This document shows positions 35,689 to 43,935 of a stretch of DNA of 55,961 bases, piece after piece. The position numbers and the translations under genes were made by a program. The notes under the pieces were generated by a model that made no database searches, was not told the DNA's origin, and was given only the letters and a program-made list of their open reading frames with translations. The stretch's first letter is position 1. Every line of letters begins with the position of its first letter. Source of the DNA: an uncultured Lachnospiraceae bacterium (GTDB lineage: Bacteria > Bacillota > Clostridia > Lachnospirales > Lachnospiraceae); assembly GCA_947630855.1 (NCBI GenBank), contig CANRJF010000005.1, forward strand, positions 1-55,961, read 5' to 3'.

Positions 35689-36741
35689 CTAAATTAATAA
35701 TTTGGTTATGGTAATATTCCTTGCATCCTCATCCTCCATAAGATTCACAATCTTCTCCGTTTCCACAATCTTAATTCTGGGCCTTAGGATAAAGTCGCTG
35801 AAATTTTCCATTACTATGGCATGCTGCCCGTTGGACAGTTCCACCTCACACCCCACAGGATATGCCACAATCCTGTTTAAAAAAACGGTAACTACATTGG
35901 GGTCAAATTCACTGCCCATCCTGCCCATAATGTATTCCACCACATCCGCGGGCTGTACCGGTTCATGATAGGGGCGTTTGGAACACATGGCGTCAAACAC
36001 GTCCGCCAGCTTTATAATCCTTGCATAAATGGAAATGTCGTCCCCTTTTTTGTGCAGGGGATACCCTTCTCCATTGTACCATTCGTGATGTTCCAGCACA
36101 CTTAAACATACCATGCTGGGAAAATGAAAATGCTGTTTTAAAAAATCACAGCCTAACCTGGGATGGTCAAGAAGTTCCTGCTTTTCTTTTTCATCCAAAA
36201 GTTTCGGTGTGTTTAAAAGTTCCGTGGAAAGGAATTTTTTCCCAATATCATGGAGCATTGCCGCCGTAGTCAAAATGGTAAGTTCCTGTTTTGTCATACA
36301 CATCTGGGCGCCCATCATGGCTGAGAGCACTGCCACATTTACAGAATGGAAATACGTATAATCGTCATATACCTTAAGGTCTAACATATTATACATGGCG
36401 TCCCCGTTGCGCAAAATATCTTCAATAACCTCCAGCACCAGTTTCTTAATCCGCGCCTCTTCCGCCGCCGAATCCTCGTCGCAGGCATTGCTGATAAAAA
36501 GTTCCCTCACACCACGGATTGCCTCCCTGCGCACCTGCGGGCTTACAATCTGCTGAATCCTGATTCCCTCCGTAAATTCATCATCCACATAAAGTCCGGG
36601 AAACCCCAGATTCAAAAGAGCCTTTATATATTCCTTATCCAGTATTAAATGTCTTGCTGCTAACAGTTGGCCGTTGCCATCATACACATCCTGCCCCAAT
36701 GCCATGCCCGGCTCTGCTAAATTCATCGGCACATATCTCAT
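35689..36741 (-). CDS. HD-GYP-domain protein, likely cyclic-di-GMP phosphodiesterase
   Basis: A cytosolic protein of about 350 residues. Residues 1-80 form a small N-terminal domain common in Clostridia HD-GYP proteins; residues 125-300 are the HD-GYP domain with HDIGK (His164-Asp165), HHEWYNGEGYP (His218-His219, GYP at 226-228), and downstream LADVFDAM. All metal-binding and GYP residues appear intact, so hydrolysis of cyclic di-GMP is expected. The start at 36741 has AGGAG six bases upstream; 13 further upstream codons are open but less likely translated. It lies 22 bases upstream of tetR and about 70 bases after the small 76-aa gene. Confidence 0.88.
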   Translation of the reverse strand: MRYVPMNLAEPGMALGQDVYDGNGQLLAARHLILDKEYIKALLNLGFPGLYVDDEFTEGIRIQQIVSPQVRREAIRGVRELFISNACDEDSAAEEARIKKLVLEVIEDILRNGDAMYNMLDLKVYDDYTYFHSVNVAVLSAMMGAQMCMTKQELTILTTAAMLHDIGKKFLSTELLNTPKLLDEKEKQELLDHPRLGCDFLKQHFHFPSMVCLSVLEHHEWYNGEGYPLHKKGDDISIYARIIKLADVFDAMCSKRPYHEPVQPADVVEYIMGRMGSEFDPNVVTVFLNRIVAYPVGCEVELSNGQHAIVMENFSDFILRPRIKIVETEKIVNLMEDEDARNITITKLLI

Positions 36742-36809
36742 ACGCTTCTCCTGCCGGCTGCCCTGCGTGCAGCCCCCCAATACAAAAGTGATTATATCAC
36801 TGATTTCTT

Positions 36810-37040
36810 TTACTCGTCAAACTCCACTGTCACAAAATACCCCTTGGGTGTCTCCTTAACACTTATCACTTTTCCTTCCGTAGATTTCAGCCGTTCACCG
36901 GATTTGTAATTGGCTGACATGGCAAATGCTTTCCCCAATGTATAATAATAGGATGTGGGAAGTTTTCCCTCCGTCACCGGAAGCACATCCCCTACTTCAA
37001 GCAGCCCCATGCGCTCCATCTTAAACTCCATCTGGCGCAT
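36810..37040 (-). CDS. Small hypothetical protein
   Basis: A 76-residue soluble protein (VGDVLPVTEGKLPTSYYYTLGKAFAMSAN; GKVISVKETPKGYFVTVEFDE) with a beta-rich tail resembling small KOW/SH3-like folds; no family recognised. It starts two bases after the stop of the DUF308 gene with AGG five bases upstream, so the two are translationally coupled. Confidence 0.7.
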   Translation of the reverse strand: MRQMEFKMERMGLLEVGDVLPVTEGKLPTSYYYTLGKAFAMSANYKSGERLKSTEGKVISVKETPKGYFVTVEFDE

Positions 37041-37042
37041 GA

Positions 37043-37636
37043 TTACCTGCTCTCCTCATAATCCACATCCACGGCTTCCATATCCTGTATCATATTCTTT
37101 GCCGCCTTTCTCACACAGCTTAATATCCAGATACTGGATATTCCGTCATAAATTAAGGCAACACCCACCAATGTAAGGGCAAGGGTAGCTGCAACCGTAA
37201 AAACCCCGAAACAGTCAATCACGCAAACCACCCCGCATACCACATTCACCAGGGATAAAAGCAAAAGTGACCACCAGTTTCCATACCCGTTCTTCTTTGT
37301 CTCCCATGCCATCTGGATTCCCTTTATGCCGTGTACAAATAATGCCACTCCCACGCCGATAAATATCAGGCTTTCAATACTTGCAGGATGAAGGAGAATC
37401 CAGATTCCCACAATAAGAAGTAGAAGCCCAAAAGGAAGGTCGATTCCTGATTTTTCTTTTGACAAAAGCATGGATACCACCCGGACGCCTCCTAAAATTG
37501 CCAGAACAACCCCTACTCCCTGGCAGGCTACCGTTACCACTTGTGTGGGGAACATTATCAAAACCACCCCTAAAATAATGCACACCACCGAAGTTACAAT
37601 CACATCAATCTTTATTTTTTTTAGAAATTCTCCCAT
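37043..37636 (-). CDS. DUF308 (HdeD-like) membrane protein
   Basis: About 197 residues with six hydrophobic helices in the DUF308/HdeD pattern (VVCIILGVVLIMFP; GVGVVLAILGGVRVVSML; GLLLLIVGIWILLHPAS). Members are linked to acid stress in enterobacteria but have unknown functions in Clostridia. The start at 37636 is chosen for GAGGAG six bases upstream; the open frame extends 34 codons further into a hairpin region and is unlikely to be coding there. The 76-residue gene follows by two bases. Confidence 0.85.
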   Translation of the reverse strand: MGEFLKKIKIDVIVTSVVCIILGVVLIMFPTQVVTVACQGVGVVLAILGGVRVVSMLLSKEKSGIDLPFGLLLLIVGIWILLHPASIESLIFIGVGVALFVHGIKGIQMAWETKKNGYGNWWSLLLLSLVNVVCGVVCVIDCFGVFTVAATLALTLVGVALIYDGISSIWILSCVRKAAKNMIQDMEAVDVDYEESR

Positions 37637-37696
37637 ATTAAACTCCTCTTTGTCTATTGTCTTTTTGTATCTGTTCAGTACCTTCACAGATACAAC

Positions 37697-37736
37697 GCAA
37701 AAATGCATGAAAATCGCTTTGCGATGGCATTTTTGC
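37697..37736. repeat. Inverted repeat upstream of the DUF308 gene
   Basis: GCAAAAATGC (37697-37706) pairs with GCATTTTTGC (37727-37736), with an inner stem ATCGC-TTT-GCGAT. It lies 60 bases before the DUF308 start. It may be a member of a dispersed intergenic repeat family (inference). Confidence 0.6.
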
Positions 37737-37757
37737 ACACCTGAATCATGTTCTTAC

Positions 37758-37782
37758 GCCTCAAACAGCAAGTGTTTGAGGC
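37758..37782. repeat. Perfect 10-bp inverted repeat after the ATP-grasp gene
   Basis: GCCTCAAACA (37758-37767), GCAAG loop, TGTTTGAGGC (37773-37782), 13 bases after the ATP-grasp stop. No T-run follows on the transcribed strand, so termination would need help from the hairpin at 37697-37736. Confidence 0.6.
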
Positions 37783-37794
37783 TGTCCTGAACAG

Positions 37795-39135
37795 TTACGA
37801 TTTTTCAAATGCCACTATCGTAGGCAGGGCAATCTCACTGTACTGGGTGGAAATAATTTTTCCCCTGGACACCCTGGAATAAATTCCCCGGAAAACCCCT
37901 CCGTACACAAACAAACCTGTAAGATTATACACAGGAAGGAAATCGGTATCCGCCCCTTTGGAAAAATCTATATTTCTGGTAACATAAGGGGTACAAAACT
38001 CCTGTATAATATATTTCTCCCTGGGACATCCCTTTACAACCTCCTGCCACTTTTCCAAAGAATCATATTCCACCCCTGCAAAAACCCCTTTGGAGCCGTA
38101 AGAATCCCTGGGTTTTAAAATCCAGCTATCCTTCTCATTAAGAACCTGTTCATAAGGGGCATATTCTGCATCCATAGCCGCCGTATAGGGTACATGACAT
38201 TTTATAAAATCATTTTCTTCTGGGGTTAAAAATTCTTTCGTCACAGGATGGTGCAGCACTTCAAACAAAACCTTATTGTGGACAATCTGGGTGGTAAAAT
38301 CCCCCATAAGGCATACTGCCCCGTCTTTAACCGCCCGTATAAAATCTGCCGCTTCATCATAATGCTTCATAATATCGCTGGTAACTGCCCGGCGGTAAAT
38401 TAAATCAATGGGAATCCCCGCCTGCCCATACAATTTTCCGTTTTTATATAAAAGACTGCGTATCTCGCAAATCTCACAGCTTACCCCCTGCCTGCGGTAA
38501 CTTTCTGCAAAAACTTCAAATTCATTGTTTGTGGCGCTTTCCATAAAATCTACAATAGCCACATGGGGATGGCTTACCGCCCCTTTTGCCCCGCTGTAAA
38601 TTTTCAAAGATTCTTTTACCCATGAATCAAACAGTTCAAAAACAGACAGGTCATATTCCTTTAAAAGCTGCTGATATCCCAGCGTAAGTTTTATGCCTTT
38701 ATTTAATTCCCTGTCCTCATTCATGGCGCTGGAACCGTCTGTGTTAAACTCACAGAATTTAAAATCCCCTGTTTCTTCGTTATAAAAAATATCTATCCTT
38801 GCAATGGGAATTTTACATTCATACTTTGGCTCCCTTAAAATCAGTTCATTAAGCCTTGGCTCAAAACCAAACAATTTCCGGTATCCTTCATCTTCCCTGA
38901 ACTTATCAACCACTTTGTCAAAAATACCGTAAAGGGTATGAATCAGTTCATGAAACCTTTCTATGTCCTTCCCTGAAAATATCTTTGGTATATAAAGGGT
39001 GCTGACACATCTTCCATGGTACTTGGCTGTGGAATTAGCCATATAGGCAAGCTCCGCCGCCGCGGAACTGGCATGTGCCTGCATATTCCCCTGTATCCTT
39101 CGGCAATACTCCTGATTCAATTTTACTAAATCCAA
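37795..39135 (-). CDS. Circularly permuted ATP-grasp ligase (glutathionylspermidine-synthase-like)
   Basis: A cytosolic protein of about 446 residues. Motifs FKFCEFNTDGSSAMNEDREL and WILKPRDSYGSKGVFAG match the ATP- and Mg-binding regions of circularly permuted ATP-grasp enzymes related to glutathionylspermidine synthase, which form peptide or amide bonds from a carboxylate and ATP. No amidase domain is fused. The longest frame begins at TTG 39192, but that codon lies in an extended -10 promoter element, so a TTG at 39135 preceded by GAGGTAGG is proposed as start (moderate confidence). The product could be a small peptide or polyamine conjugate; neighbours give no clue. Confidence 0.75.
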   Translation of the reverse strand: MDLVKLNQEYCRRIQGNMQAHASSAAAELAYMANSTAKYHGRCVSTLYIPKIFSGKDIERFHELIHTLYGIFDKVVDKFREDEGYRKLFGFEPRLNELILREPKYECKIPIARIDIFYNEETGDFKFCEFNTDGSSAMNEDRELNKGIKLTLGYQQLLKEYDLSVFELFDSWVKESLKIYSGAKGAVSHPHVAIVDFMESATNNEFEVFAESYRRQGVSCEICEIRSLLYKNGKLYGQAGIPIDLIYRRAVTSDIMKHYDEAADFIRAVKDGAVCLMGDFTTQIVHNKVLFEVLHHPVTKEFLTPEENDFIKCHVPYTAAMDAEYAPYEQVLNEKDSWILKPRDSYGSKGVFAGVEYDSLEKWQEVVKGCPREKYIIQEFCTPYVTRNIDFSKGADTDFLPVYNLTGLFVYGGVFRGIYSRVSRGKIISTQYSEIALPTIVAFEKS

Positions 39136-39182
39136 AGTTCCTACCTCATTTCCGGTTCCATATTTATATGTTATCTCTTTAC

Positions 39183-39191
39183 AGTATACCA
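39183..39191 (-). promoter_or_regulatory. Extended -10 promoter of the ATP-grasp gene
   Basis: Leftward TGG TATACT (39191-39183) is an extended -10; a T-rich tract lies where a -35 would be. Transcription would start near 39177, downstream of the TTG at 39192. Confidence 0.5.
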
Positions 39192-39249
39192 AATTTTTTC
39201 AAAGAAAAAAAGTCTTTCTGATAAATTCTTTCCTATTCCATTTTTACAC

Positions 39250-39294
39250 AAAAAAACAGCGGTAAACAGTTATATTCATAACTGTTCTCCGCTG
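39250..39294 (-). terminator. Terminator of the methylase/nuclease operon
   Basis: Leftward CAGCGG...ACAGTTAT, short loop, ATAACTGT...CCGCTG (39294-39257), followed by TTTTTTT, 22 bases after the nuclease-like gene stop. Confidence 0.85.
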
Positions 39295-39315
39295 CCCTGC
39301 TTTACTGAAATTTTT

Positions 39316-39933
39316 TCAGCATTCCTGTTTTTTTGTTAAATCAAGCAGTATATGATGCAAAGATAATTCATGTCCATTTCCAACTCTATTATGCATACTT
39401 CTAAAAACATATTGAAAACAAAATTGTAACGAACAATCTTCTATTTCTTTATTTATACTTTTCTTAGGTAATTCCTTTTCAAATAGTCCTTTCATTTTAC
39501 CCATATCTCCAGTTTCCAAAAAGACTATCATACCAGCTTCATTCATATGACAACTATATTCATTATTCTCAAACCGCTTAATACCTTCTCCATAATATTC
39601 CGTTTCAAAATTACTTTTTGTAATATTAGATTTTATAAATCTCTTACATTCAAAACAGATATATGAATCCTCATTCATATTGTCAATGTAACAACAAATA
39701 TCCATTCGTTTGGTTTTTTCCCCTGATTCATACGCAATAGGAAAACAAATATTAAACTCATTCTTCTTACATCTCATAATTTCAACCAACTCTGTTCTCC
39801 TATCTTCTTCTTTTTTTGTAATACTACGACTTTCATCTGAAATACTTTGATAGGATTCAATCACCAGCAAAATATAATTTTCTATGTAACTTCTTCTAAA
39901 CAATCCAAACCAAGAAGGAACACTATTTTTCAT
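39316..39933 (-). CDS. PD-(D/E)XK nuclease-like protein, partner of the methyltransferase
   Basis: A 205-residue soluble protein. The pattern RMDICCYID...YICFECKRF places Asp78, Glu95 and Lys97 like the catalytic D...ExK of PD-(D/E)XK nucleases. Further conserved-looking elements follow: ETEYYGEGIKRFENNEYS, MNEAGMIVFLETGDM, and SMHNRVGNGHELSLHHILLDL. No named restriction family was recognised. Its start overlaps the end of the methyltransferase gene by 11 bases, so the two are translationally coupled, and both are strongly AT-rich. The simplest reading is the endonuclease of a restriction-modification pair. Nuclease activity is inferred from the motif only. Confidence 0.65.
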   Translation of the reverse strand: MKNSVPSWFGLFRRSYIENYILLVIESYQSISDESRSITKKEEDRRTELVEIMRCKKNEFNICFPIAYESGEKTKRMDICCYIDNMNEDSYICFECKRFIKSNITKSNFETEYYGEGIKRFENNEYSCHMNEAGMIVFLETGDMGKMKGLFEKELPKKSINKEIEDCSLQFCFQYVFRSMHNRVGNGHELSLHHILLDLTKKQEC

Positions 39934-42835
39934 TATAATTTCCTCCTGCCTGCATTATTTCACGAGTTATTTTCGCTGCCATTTTCTTTGCTTTTCCCAG
40001 CGACCAATTAAACTTTTCTTTTGTTTGAATAATCTGAAATCCACTTTCATCAAATAATAAAATTTTATTTTGAAACAATAACCGACTATTAATTTTCTCT
40101 ACTCCCATCAAACCTAATAAATCCACTTTTTTCTTTACCAATTCCGTTTTCTCCTTAAAAAAGAAACTCATCGTTGTGTAAAAATCTCCAACTTGTAGCT
40201 GGCTTCTCCATGTACTATTCATTCTATCTTTCATATAATAATTAAAATAATTGCACAAGTATTGGGAATAAACTTGATAATCTCTTTCTTCTGCTACAAT
40301 GTTTTTTTCTTTATTAAACCTGCTTATTCCTTCTTCAATTACTGAAATATAATATTCATCCAGTCCATATATTTTATAAACCATATTATCCAATTGATTT
40401 TGGAGTTCTTTTTTTGAGCTTCCCTCCCAACAAACATTTTTATATTGAACGCTAACTAGATTTTCCATTCTCATAACCAAGTTTACAAATTCTTGAATAT
40501 CTTCCCTTTCCTTTTCGTATAACGGCATGGGAAAATGCAAAATGTCTTCTTTCACCACCTCCGGTTTTTTTGCAGCTTTTACCTTTGTCATATAAAAGCT
40601 ATAATAACGAAAAACTTTTGAATTTAATATACCTTCTATGTACCTTAATAGTTCTACATTTTGACCTGAATAATCATTAAATGTAGAAAAATCATTACAA
40701 AATATTACTGGTTCGCTAACATATGCTGCTCCCCAACATTTCTCATTGTATGTTCTTTTTACCAACACCTTATTTTCGCATGTATATATTGATAAATCTC
40801 TTGGTCTATCATAAAGTAATTCCTGCGAAAGTATCGGAATATTTTCATAATCCAAACCATATGGTCCAAAACATCCCTTGAGAGCTCCACCTTTATACCC
40901 ATTAAATTCTGAACATTTTTCTCCTTGTTTTGAAGTAATATATCCTTGTACAAAATCTACTTTTTCTTCTATACTCATTTTTAATTCAGGAAAATGCTTT
41001 AAATTTTCTATACATTCCACATCAAATTCATCACCATAAGTAAGTATTGTCCATAGATATTCTTTATCTTCTAATTTACTTTTACTAATTATAATTTCTT
41101 CTCCTTTATCATATACAAATTGATTAAGAAGACGAAAAAACAAATTCGATTTAAATACATAATAAGTGATACTATAACTTTGTTTTTTTTCACAACGATA
41201 TGTCAAAATTGAGCATGGATAAGCAGCATGTGTAAACAACTGCGCTTTAATTGCCTCCAAATTTGTTACTTGTTCTATCAAAAATTCAGACAACAAATAC
41301 TTTAAAAACTTTTTACTATTCTTATTTGTAAAAATAGCATTTGTTACTAATAATGATACAATCGCTGTTTCATCCACAAAATCCCTTACTCTGCAAATAA
41401 AAGCCTGTGCGATTTGAGCATCTGCTATGGGTATATTTTTTCTTCTGCAATAAAGAACATGATCTGATTTTGGCATACTTTTCCAAGGCGGATTTCCAAC
41501 AACAATGTTTATAAATTTTCCATTAATTTTTTTTCCCACCGTGTGAGAAAAAAAACTGCCCTGGATAAGATTCTCCCCAATTAAATTTGGAAAATGAAAT
41601 TTATTTTCTAAAATATCTTTTGGTGTCAATTCATCCAGTAGTGCTATATACAAACTAAAACAACTAATTCGTAATGCATTTGGATTAACATCCACACCTA
41701 CTATTTTTTCTGTCATTAACTTAGCCAAATCATCTGCACTTAGAATCTCTTTTTCCTGTTTTAACATTTCTATCTGTCGTTTAAATGCACTCACCAAAAA
41801 AACCCCAGACCCGCATGCAGGATCAAGCACACATGGAATTTTCTTTTTATCTGCATATTCCACAAAGCATTGTTGAACCATAAAATCTGCCAAATAATGC
41901 GGAGTATAAAAGGCTCCCACTGCTTTTTTCTTTGTTTTCCATTCATCATCCATCGAGAAAAATGTTTCGTAAATATTACTTATTAAACTAATAGGAATAA
42001 CAGAAAAATCATACGGAAACAATCTTAACTGCGCATATCCATTCTGTAAATAATCATCCCCTCTAAAAAAATTATAAAATACTGTCACTTGCTTATTCGA
42101 TGGTATATCATCTTTCTTTATAGAAAATAAATCCCCATTAAATCTTCTTTTTAAAAAACAAAAAAATTCATATATATATTCCGAATTTCCCTGTTCCAAC
42201 AATTGCGTATATGAATTTACATTCCATTTCTTAAAAGCTTTTTCTGTCAGCATATTACGATCTTCCAAGTATTTAATAAAAATGCATTGCGACATAAAGT
42301 CATAAGCATTTTCTAATTCCATTCCCTGTTCATTGCATGCCTGAAGAACCGAACTTTTTAAATTGAAAAGCAACTGTTTATCTACACGTTCTCCCGGATT
42401 TGATAATTCCGCCAATCTTTCCCACACAACTTTAGTGACTATCTGGGAAGCTTTCAAATCATTCAATAAAGCACAATTATACATTTTATTTGTATCTTGT
42501 TCTTTATAAAGCAATGTCTTTCCTTTTTTATAAGAAAAATTATTATAAATTCTAACCTCTCCTGGCAAAATCAAAATAGAAATTGGAACATCATTCCTAT
42601 TCCAATAAAATAAATGCTGCTTCGCAATCTCTTCTTCAGTAGAGTAATATAATTTCTTTATTCCTACTATGGGATATTCTTGTTCCTCAATTTCCACATA
42701 AAAACATGCATCATAAAACCCCATTTTATCCATACGATAAAATGGATTTGACTGATACTCAAGAAAATGTATTAAACTATCATATAATTGTCTACACCGA
42801 AGCATATCCTTATTGTTTACTTCTTGCTTATTCAT
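39923..42835 (-). CDS. Eco57I-like adenine-specific DNA methyltransferase
   Basis: A 970-residue N6-adenine DNA methyltransferase. The N-terminal 290 residues are helical with a front segment (EYPIVGIKKLYYSTEEEIAKQ) and the typical FMSQCIFIKYLEDRNML element of Eco57I/type IIG enzymes. The catalytic domain has motif X (GAFYTPHYLADFMV, about 307-320), motif I DPACGSG (338-344), VDVNPNALRISCFSLYIALL, and motif IV NPPW (448-451). The C-terminal 450 residues probably form target recognition and helical spacer regions. No nuclease motif was seen in this chain, unlike classical type IIG enzymes; the overlapping downstream gene may supply it. G+C is far below that of flanking genes, indicating horizontal acquisition. 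AGAGG lies about 12 bases before the ATG. Confidence 0.88.
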   Translation of the reverse strand: MNKQEVNNKDMLRCRQLYDSLIHFLEYQSNPFYRMDKMGFYDACFYVEIEEQEYPIVGIKKLYYSTEEEIAKQHLFYWNRNDVPISILILPGEVRIYNNFSYKKGKTLLYKEQDTNKMYNCALLNDLKASQIVTKVVWERLAELSNPGERVDKQLLFNLKSSVLQACNEQGMELENAYDFMSQCIFIKYLEDRNMLTEKAFKKWNVNSYTQLLEQGNSEYIYEFFCFLKRRFNGDLFSIKKDDIPSNKQVTVFYNFFRGDDYLQNGYAQLRLFPYDFSVIPISLISNIYETFFSMDDEWKTKKKAVGAFYTPHYLADFMVQQCFVEYADKKKIPCVLDPACGSGVFLVSAFKRQIEMLKQEKEILSADDLAKLMTEKIVGVDVNPNALRISCFSLYIALLDELTPKDILENKFHFPNLIGENLIQGSFFSHTVGKKINGKFINIVVGNPPWKSMPKSDHVLYCRRKNIPIADAQIAQAFICRVRDFVDETAIVSLLVTNAIFTNKNSKKFLKYLLSEFLIEQVTNLEAIKAQLFTHAAYPCSILTYRCEKKQSYSITYYVFKSNLFFRLLNQFVYDKGEEIIISKSKLEDKEYLWTILTYGDEFDVECIENLKHFPELKMSIEEKVDFVQGYITSKQGEKCSEFNGYKGGALKGCFGPYGLDYENIPILSQELLYDRPRDLSIYTCENKVLVKRTYNEKCWGAAYVSEPVIFCNDFSTFNDYSGQNVELLRYIEGILNSKVFRYYSFYMTKVKAAKKPEVVKEDILHFPMPLYEKEREDIQEFVNLVMRMENLVSVQYKNVCWEGSSKKELQNQLDNMVYKIYGLDEYYISVIEEGISRFNKEKNIVAEERDYQVYSQYLCNYFNYYMKDRMNSTWRSQLQVGDFYTTMSFFFKEKTELVKKKVDLLGLMGVEKINSRLLFQNKILLFDESGFQIIQTKEKFNWSLGKAKKMAAKITREIMQAGGNYNEK

Positions 42836-42899
42836 ATTCTAAGACATCCTCTCCCACATTTTGATGGCAACGAATATATCTATATAATAACTCAATTTA

Positions 42900-42928
42900 A
42901 TTATATTCAATTTTCACCTCTTTTTCAA
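42900..42928 (-). promoter_or_regulatory. Promoter of the methylase/nuclease operon
   Basis: Leftward: -35 TTGAAA (42928-42923), a 17-base spacer, -10 TATAAT (42905-42900), 64 bases before the methyltransferase ATG. Confidence 0.65.
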
Positions 42929-42953
42929 CAATATCATCACATTTATATGCAGG

Positions 42954-42987
42954 AAAAAGGGATGTGAATTTGTAAAATCCACATCCC
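42954..42987 (-). terminator. Terminator of the flagellar-like gene
   Basis: Leftward GGGATGTG (42987-42980) with inner ATTT/AAAT pairing to CACATCCC (42966-42959), followed by TTTTT. It insulates the island promoter from the gene at 43017. Confidence 0.8.
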
Positions 42988-43016
42988 CGCTGTTTTCATT
43001 TCTTCTCCTGTAAGCA

Positions 43017-43700
43017 TCAGCCCCAGAAATTGTAATGATTTGCCGCATAATTTTCCCAGTTGGATAAACCTGTCTCATTGTACTGGTTTAAGTATGTATA
43101 ATTGTCGGCCTCGGCATTTTCTGCCACCCTTCCTGCAACATACCCTACTTTATCCGTAAAACCGGACTCACTTCCAAATGCCGCATCCAATGTCTGCAAA
43201 TCTGCTTTCTTAAGAGTCTCCTCATTAATAGAAAGTCTGCCGTCAGACTTTGCCGTCACCCCTGCTGCCTTTAATGCATCTTTATGTGTGGTAACGTAGG
43301 AACGAAGTTCTTCCATATAAAACTGGTTTAGGTCGCCCTCGCTGTTCTTTAACAAATCTAAGGTATTATTGTAGGCATCCACCATCTCCCGTACATTGGA
43401 AACAATCTCTTCCGTACTGTTGCTCTCCTTAGCCTTCTCAAACAGGGAGCCTTCCCCGGATTCATTTAACTTGGATGCAAACTCGCTTAATGAAGTGCCG
43501 TATGAATGCAGCTTCTCATTATCCTTATGATTTAATTTCTGCAATGCGGAAATTCCGTTTTTTGATGTGCCGATGCTATGCAACAGGCTGTTATCCTCTG
43601 ACTGTTCCTGATTCGTCAAAATATTTAACAGGTTGTTCTGCTGCAATGGAATACCGCTTTTTAATGCTATTTGTGATGTCATCTGGTTTGTAACGCGCAT
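43017..43700 (-). CDS. Flagellar hook/filament-associated-like protein
   Basis: A 227-residue helical, secreted-type protein without a signal peptide. The start MRVTNQMTSQIALKSGIPLQQNNLLNIL resembles the N-terminus of FlgL/flagellin proteins, and IVSNVREMVDAYNNTLDLLKNSEG with GRLSINEETLKKAD resembles FliD-type cap proteins. It may be a flagellar export substrate or a shortened relative. Together with two chemoreceptors it suggests a motile host, but no other flagellar gene is in the window. GGAGGAGAA lies just before the ATG. Alternatively it is a flagellin-like protein of unknown role. Confidence 0.6.
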   Translation of the reverse strand: MRVTNQMTSQIALKSGIPLQQNNLLNILTNQEQSEDNSLLHSIGTSKNGISALQKLNHKDNEKLHSYGTSLSEFASKLNESGEGSLFEKAKESNSTEEIVSNVREMVDAYNNTLDLLKNSEGDLNQFYMEELRSYVTTHKDALKAAGVTAKSDGRLSINEETLKKADLQTLDAAFGSESGFTDKVGYVAGRVAENAEADNYTYLNQYNETGLSNWENYAANHYNFWG

Positions 43701-43796
43701 AAAATTCTCCTCCTGTTCAATTTGGTACTATGAAATGATGCTGGGGTCAAAACCTGATACCAGCTTGTTCCGCGCTTCGCGCTTCCACAATCTGCC

Positions 43797-43847
43797 CCAA
43801 TATTCGCATTTTCGTGGTGCTTACGCACCACTTCATGCTCATATTGG
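43797..43847. repeat. Long imperfect hairpin with GTGGTGC-TTAC-GCACCAC core
   Basis: CCAATATTCGC...CGTGGTGC, TTAC loop, GCACCAC...ATATTGG form an imperfect stem of about 23 bp. A smaller GCGCTTCGCGC palindrome lies at about 43772-43782. They occupy the gap between trpB2 and the flagellar-like gene and may belong to a dispersed intergenic repeat family. Confidence 0.6.
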
Positions 43848-43935
43848 AGCGGGTCATAAAATATATCGTCATTCACAGGAATATTTTAAGGGACATGGCA
43901 TAAACCGACTATCTTTTCTTGTACTTACCCGAAAA

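Noticed and set aside
39136-39192. Upstream extension of the ATP-grasp gene to TTG 39192
   Set aside because: The TTG overlaps an extended -10 element and has no ribosome-binding site; a start at 39135 fits better.
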